NCBI GenBank assembly: GCA_003252195.1
Contig: QKFK01000208.1
Coordinates: forward strand, 1-7,532
Origin: Rhodospirillales bacterium
Lineage (GTDB): Bacteria; Pseudomonadota; Alphaproteobacteria; QKFK01; SZUA-500
Length of the DNA stretch: 7,532 nt
Direction: 5' to 3'
Shown here one piece after another: positions 6,710-7,532 of the stretch. The notes under the pieces were generated by a model. It was given only the letters and a program-made list of their open reading frames with translations. It ran no database searches and was not told the DNA's origin. The position numbers and the translations under genes were made by a program. Numbering within the stretch: the stretch's first letter is position 1; each line of letters begins with the position of its first letter.

Positions 6710-6739
6710 CATATAAGTTAGACATGTCTATAGTTTTAA
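6710..6739 (-). promoter_or_regulatory. Candidate virB2 promoter
   Basis: Minus strand TTAAAA (6734-6739), an 18-bp spacer, then TATATG (6710-6715). Both boxes match consensus at only 4 of 6 positions. The resulting leader of about 65 bases fits the distance to the virB2 ATG, and the 12-bp palindrome lies within the spacer. A promoter of this modest strength would suit activator control. Confidence 0.35.
6719..6730. promoter_or_regulatory. 12-bp perfect palindrome, possible operator before virB2
   Basis: TAGACATGTCTA is self-complementary over all 12 bases and lies between the candidate -35 and -10 boxes of virB2, the classic place for a repressor or MerR-like activator. It is less AT-rich than its surroundings. 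It differs from the palindrome before virB3, so if both are operators they belong to different regulators. Confidence 0.4.
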
Positions 6740-6883
6740 CAACACTGCCAAAACACTATTATCTATATGATATATAATGATTTATTAGCATGACGCGCTT
6801 TTCGTAAAAAAAAATTCACATTTTGTGCTTAGGCTCTTTTTATATTAAAGAACCATCGTTGCAACATTTCTGCAAAGAAAACC

Positions 6884-6898
6884 TTAATAAAGAATTAA
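6884..6898. promoter_or_regulatory. CtrA-type box 1 (TTAA-N7-TTAA)
   Basis: TTAA at 6884-6887 and 6895-6898 with exactly 7 bases between, the spacing of the full CtrA site known from Caulobacter and other alphaproteobacteria. It is AT-rich and could occur by chance alone; the second box 31 bp away strengthens it. Confidence 0.3.
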
Positions 6899-6914
6899 TA
6901 TTCATACGCTAACA

Positions 6915-6929
6915 TTAACGGTGAGTTAA
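6915..6929. promoter_or_regulatory. CtrA-type box 2 (TTAA-N7-TTAA)
   Basis: TTAACGGTGAGTTAA: TTAA half-sites at 6915-6918 and 6926-6929 separated by CGGTGAG, also readable as the inverted repeat TTAAC-N5-GTTAA. It lies 31 bp (about three helical turns) from box 1, on the same face of the helix, and about 30 bp upstream of a possible rightward -35 box. Confidence 0.35.
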
Positions 6930-6956
6930 ATTGGTGAGTATATACACATTAATATA

Positions 6957-6986
6957 TTTAATAACAGAAAAGAAAAAAAATAAAAT
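6957..6986 (+). promoter_or_regulatory. Weak candidate promoter for the rightward gene
   Basis: TTTAAT (6957-6962), an 18-bp purine-rich spacer, then TAAAAT (6981-6986, 5 of 6 matches to TATAAT). It faces the gene at 7062. In such AT-rich sequence the match has little weight, and the CtrA-type boxes just upstream are the main reason to note it. Confidence 0.22.
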
Positions 6987-7028
6987 TTGCATTTACTTTT
7001 ATTATGCGAATCGGCTAAAAATACCGTA

Positions 7029-7056
7029 TGTAGTTTTTTTTGGCCAACAAACTACA
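7029..7056. repeat. 28-bp inverted repeat just upstream of the rightward gene
   Basis: TGTAGTTT (7029-7036) and AAACTACA (7049-7056) are perfect 8-base complements around a 12-base centre that itself contains the palindrome TTGGCCAA (7040-7047). It ends 5 bases before the ATG at 7062. It may be an operator, or a leader hairpin that would hinder ribosome access to that ATG while leaving the TTG at 7086 free. Confidence 0.45.
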
Positions 7057-7061
7057 AATTA

Positions 7062-7532
7062 ATGTGTTTTTGCGGGTATGAAGTTTTGAGGATTAGATTA
7101 TTTAAAATCTTAGTTCTGCTTATTCTTTCAGTTTATTTAACTGGAAATGCTTATGCTTTGCCTGAAAGAACCAATAACAATCTCCCAATATCTTCAAAAT
7201 TCATCTTTATTCCAGAAGATTTGAGCCTTACATTTCCTAGCGACACAAGCAAACAGCCAATAATTCAAAAAGAAAAAAACAATACAAATGAAGCACCTGC
7301 ATCAGCTCCAAGCACATTAGTTAGAAAAGAAAATCTGCCAATAATTACCCCTGCCATTACCGCTATAGCCATTGCCGAAAACACAAAAGAAACAAAAACA
7401 GAAAACGCATCAGAGCCGCTAAATGAGGGCGGATATTTGTCACTTAGAAAGCCGTCTATAAAACAAGGCGGATTAGCATCTTTTTCAGATAAAATTGAAA
7501 AAATGCAATTTGACGCAAAAGAAGACACAAAA
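7062..7532 (+). CDS. Exported protein of unknown function, partial (runs off the window)
   Basis: An open frame of 157 codons from ATG 7062 reaches the window edge without a stop. An alternative TTG at 7086 gives a tidier signal peptide (RIRLFK, hydrophobic core, AYA|L, cleavage after residue 24); neither start has a strong ribosome site, so the start is open between them. The predicted mature part begins LPERTNNNLPISSKFIFIPEDL and continues with a low-complexity stretch rich in Asn, Thr, Glu, Lys, Ala and Pro (residues about 53-115 from the TTG), suggesting a flexible periplasmic linker before a domain beyond the window. No cysteine lies near the cleavage site, so it is not an obvious lipoprotein. 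It is transcribed away from virB2 and shares the control region. I do not recognise the family; a T4SS or cell-envelope accessory protein is a guess from location. Confidence 0.6.
   Translation, partial: MCFCGYEVLRIRLFKILVLLILSVYLTGNAYALPERTNNNLPISSKFIFIPEDLSLTFPSDTSKQPIIQKEKNNTNEAPASAPSTLVRKENLPIITPAITAIAIAENTKETKTENASEPLNEGGYLSLRKPSIKQGGLASFSDKIEKMQFDAKEDTK

Larger units (their letters stand above)
6639..7061. other. Divergent control region between virB2 and the rightward secreted-protein gene
   Basis: 423 bp, very AT-rich, with no credible coding frame on either strand (the few ATGs hit stops within about ten codons). It holds, left to right, the virB2 ribosome site and leader hairpin, a candidate virB2 promoter with a palindrome, about 140 bp without recognisable signals (6740-6883), two TTAA-N7-TTAA boxes, a GGTGAGT direct repeat (6920-6926 and 6933-6939, period 13), a weak rightward promoter and a 28-bp inverted repeat. 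Confidence 0.7.

Noticed and set aside
6806..6845. CACA-TTT-TGTG followed by CTTTTT, examined as a rightward terminator.
   Set aside because: The stem is only 4 bp and AT-rich, the T-run does not follow it directly, and no gene ends upstream on that strand.
7265..7528. 87-codon minus-strand frame opposite the rightward exported-protein gene.
   Set aside because: The plus-strand frame has a clear signal peptide and is open to the edge; the minus frame has a Phe/Ser-rich composition typical of the complement of Lys/Glu-rich coding sequence.
1..7532. CRISPR array, tRNA, rRNA, insertion sequence or integration site.
   Set aside because: No regularly spaced repeats, tRNA-like cloverleaf, transposase frame or terminal inverted repeats were seen on either strand.

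Overview
This window holds part of a type IV secretion system (T4SS) locus of the VirB type from an AT-rich Gram-negative bacterium, most likely a proteobacterium. The host call rests on the secretion genes (virB2, virB3 and virB4 in canonical order), on the Sec signal peptides of the exported products and on Shine-Dalgarno sites of GGAGG or AAGGGG type. Two TTAA-N7-TTAA boxes of the kind bound by CtrA lean towards an alphaproteobacterium, but this is only a hint. The genus cannot be named from sequence alone, nor can it be said whether the locus is chromosomal or on a mobile element. No relaxase, integrase or plasmid gene is visible.

Seven genes lie on the minus strand and read from right to left. 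virB2 (pilin, 6318-6638) is followed by a hairpin-plus-T-run terminator or attenuator. Next comes a 164-bp gap with a candidate promoter overlapping a palindrome, then virB3 (inner-membrane protein) overlapping virB4 (ATPase with intact Walker A and B). After a further 188-bp gap with a good sigma70-like promoter comes a tight run of four genes: 2566-3261, 1888-2553, 775-1854 and 1-720 (cut by the window edge). Each encodes a signal peptide and a largely helical secreted protein. The first lies where virB5 normally sits, and all four share a C-terminal pattern: an [E/K]-[A/G]-Y-[A/G]-x4-[M/L]-[Q/R]-[A/K] motif followed 25-29 residues later by a second helix. I read them as divergent paralogues of a VirB5/TrbJ-like pilus-associated protein. 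This expansion is the most interesting feature of the window.

The right end (6639-7061) is a 423-bp AT-rich divergent control region. It holds a candidate virB2 promoter with a 12-bp palindrome between -35 and -10, a small hairpin in the virB2 leader, two TTAA-N7-TTAA boxes 31 bp apart and a 28-bp inverted repeat just before a rightward gene. That gene (7062 to the window end) encodes an exported protein of unknown function, also cut by the edge.

Read as a system: VirB2 would form the pilus shaft, VirB3 and VirB4 the inner-membrane base and motor, and the four secreted helical proteins the pilus tip or other periplasmic/surface parts. The terminator after virB2 would allow far more pilin than ATPase, and separate promoters before virB3 and before the virB5-like cluster would allow each block to be tuned on its own.
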